Shown in pieces: positions 5,930 to 6,681 of a stretch of DNA of 6,681 nucleotides. Numbering within the stretch: position 1 is the first letter of the stretch; each line of letters starts with the position of its first letter. The DNA lies in assembly GCA_021820785.1 (NCBI GenBank), contig JAKADE010000158.1:1-6681 (forward strand), written 5' to 3'. The translations under genes were made by a program, and so were the position numbers. The notes beneath the pieces are model-generated. The model saw only the letters and a program-made list of their open reading frames with translations. It was not told where the DNA came from and ran no database searches. The DNA comes from Pseudomonadota bacterium. Its GTDB lineage: Bacteria; Pseudomonadota; Gammaproteobacteria; Steroidobacterales; Steroidobacteraceae.

Positions 5930-6681
5930 ATGAGCGATATCGGCTCTGGAGTAGCCCCGGGCGCGCCGGGTCTCTCACCCACCTGGTGCAGCAGCGCCAA
6001 AGACGTCGTAGGGTGTTCCCTCGGACGACCCCGACTGTGGTTCACCGTCGGCGGCGGCATCGTCAACGAAGTCTATTACCCGCGTCTCGACATTCCGCAG
6101 ATCCGCGATCTGGGCTTCATCGTCGGCGACGGCCGTGGTTTCTGGGTCGAGGTCAAGCGCCTCGGCAATCCGACCATCACGCTCGCCGGCTCCGGAATCC
6201 CCGCGGTGCGCGTGATACACCGCCACGAGCGCTTCGAGCTGCGCCTGAGGATCGTGCCGGCCGCCGAGCGCGATGTGCTGCTGATCGAGGTGGAGCTCAC
6301 CGGCGATGATCAGCTGCGCCCCTACGCGCTGCTCGCACCGCACCTGGGCGGCACCGGCCACGGGAACATCGCGACGGTCGCCGATCACCGCGGCCACCGG
6401 CTGCTGCTGGCCGAACAGGGCCCGTTCGCGCTCGCCCTCGGCGCGGTCGATGACGACCAGCGCGATGCGTGGGGACGCGCGAGCTGCGGGTACGTCGGCA
6501 CGAGCGACGGCTGGCAGGACTTCAAATGCAATGGCGCGATGCGCTGGGAGTACGAGCAGGCCGGACCGGGCAACGTCGCGCTGCTCGGGGAGCTGCCGCG
6601 CAAGGCGGTCCTCGGCCTGGGCTTCAGCAGCAGCACCGAATCGGCCGCGAGCCTCGCGCTCTCGGCGCTGTTCGAGCCGTT
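5930..6681 (+). CDS. GH15 glucoamylase-type glycoside hydrolase, N-terminal domain (3' end missing)
   Basis: This is an open frame from ATG 5930 to the right edge, giving 250 complete codons. The protein is the start of a bacterial GH15 enzyme (glucan 1,4-alpha-glucosidase or glucodextranase class), which releases glucose from alpha-glucan ends. The visible part is the N-terminal beta-sandwich domain that precedes the (alpha/alpha)6 barrel. It shows APGAPGLSPTW (9-19), then SSAKDVVGCSLG and WFTVGGGIVNEVYYPR (37-52), DIPQIRDLGFIV (54-65) and GFWVEVKR, all typical of this family. The catalytic glutamates lie beyond the window, so activity cannot be judged. There is no signal peptide at the N-terminus, suggesting a cytoplasmic enzyme acting on imported or stored glucans, unlike secreted fungal glucoamylases. 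A GH15 trehalase remains possible. It is divergent from hemJ across a 66-base spacer, with no sign of shared function. Confidence 0.9.
   Translation, partial: MSDIGSGVAPGAPGLSPTWCSSAKDVVGCSLGRPRLWFTVGGGIVNEVYYPRLDIPQIRDLGFIVGDGRGFWVEVKRLGNPTITLAGSGIPAVRVIHRHERFELRLRIVPAAERDVLLIEVELTGDDQLRPYALLAPHLGGTGHGNIATVADHRGHRLLLAEQGPFALALGAVDDDQRDAWGRASCGYVGTSDGWQDFKCNGAMRWEYEQAGPGNVALLGELPRKAVLGLGFSSSTESAASLALSALFEP

Noticed and set aside
5975..6397. A 140-codon minus-strand frame opposite the GH15 gene.
   Set aside because: The plus strand has a strong ribosome site and clear GH15 motifs; the minus frame is a shadow.

Overview
The window reads as ordinary chromosomal DNA of a GC-rich proteobacterium, most likely a gammaproteobacterium. 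BkdA1 closely resembles the Pseudomonas type in motif order and wording. HemJ and a bacterial SUI1/YciH protein are also present. The exact lineage cannot be read from the sequence. I see no phage, transposon, CRISPR, tRNA or rRNA sequence, and no clear defence or biosynthetic system. Seven protein genes cover almost everything, and no gene-free stretch exceeds about 175 bases.

Layout. (1) Positions 2-1396, plus strand: the 3' part of a large HTH regulator with an IrrE/ImmA-like middle and a cysteine-bearing C-terminus, of the kind linked to acyl-CoA or central carbon control. Its start is off the left edge. (2) 4944 down to 1397, minus strand: a tight three-gene operon bkdA1-bkdA2-bkdB encoding E1-alpha, E1-beta and E2 of the branched-chain 2-oxoacid dehydrogenase. 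Adjacent genes are separated by 3 bases or overlap by 4. No E3 (lpd) gene follows. (3) 4945-5117: a divergent control region with a strong sigma-54-type -24/-12 element facing the bkd operon and a -10-like hexamer facing sui1. (4) 5118-5453, plus: a SUI1/YciH (eIF1-like) protein. (5) 5863 down to 5450, minus: hemJ, a haem-biosynthesis membrane protein. (6) 5864-5929: a 66-base divergent spacer. (7) 5930 to the right edge, plus: the N-terminal domain of a GH15 glucoamylase-type enzyme, cut by the window end.

How it fits together. The bkd genes encode the committed step of valine, leucine and isoleucine breakdown, giving branched acyl-CoAs. The regulator facing them tail to tail belongs to a class that often senses acyl-CoA or central carbon state, so a functional link is plausible but rests on position only. 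The other genes look like unrelated housekeeping or carbohydrate functions.

The points most worth a second look are the sigma-54-like promoter of the bkd operon, two convergent gene pairs whose stop codons sit on tiny palindromes (TGATCA and CTAG) with no space between genes, the degenerate metallopeptidase motif and Cys cluster of the regulator, and two genes that may be translated from leaderless mRNAs.
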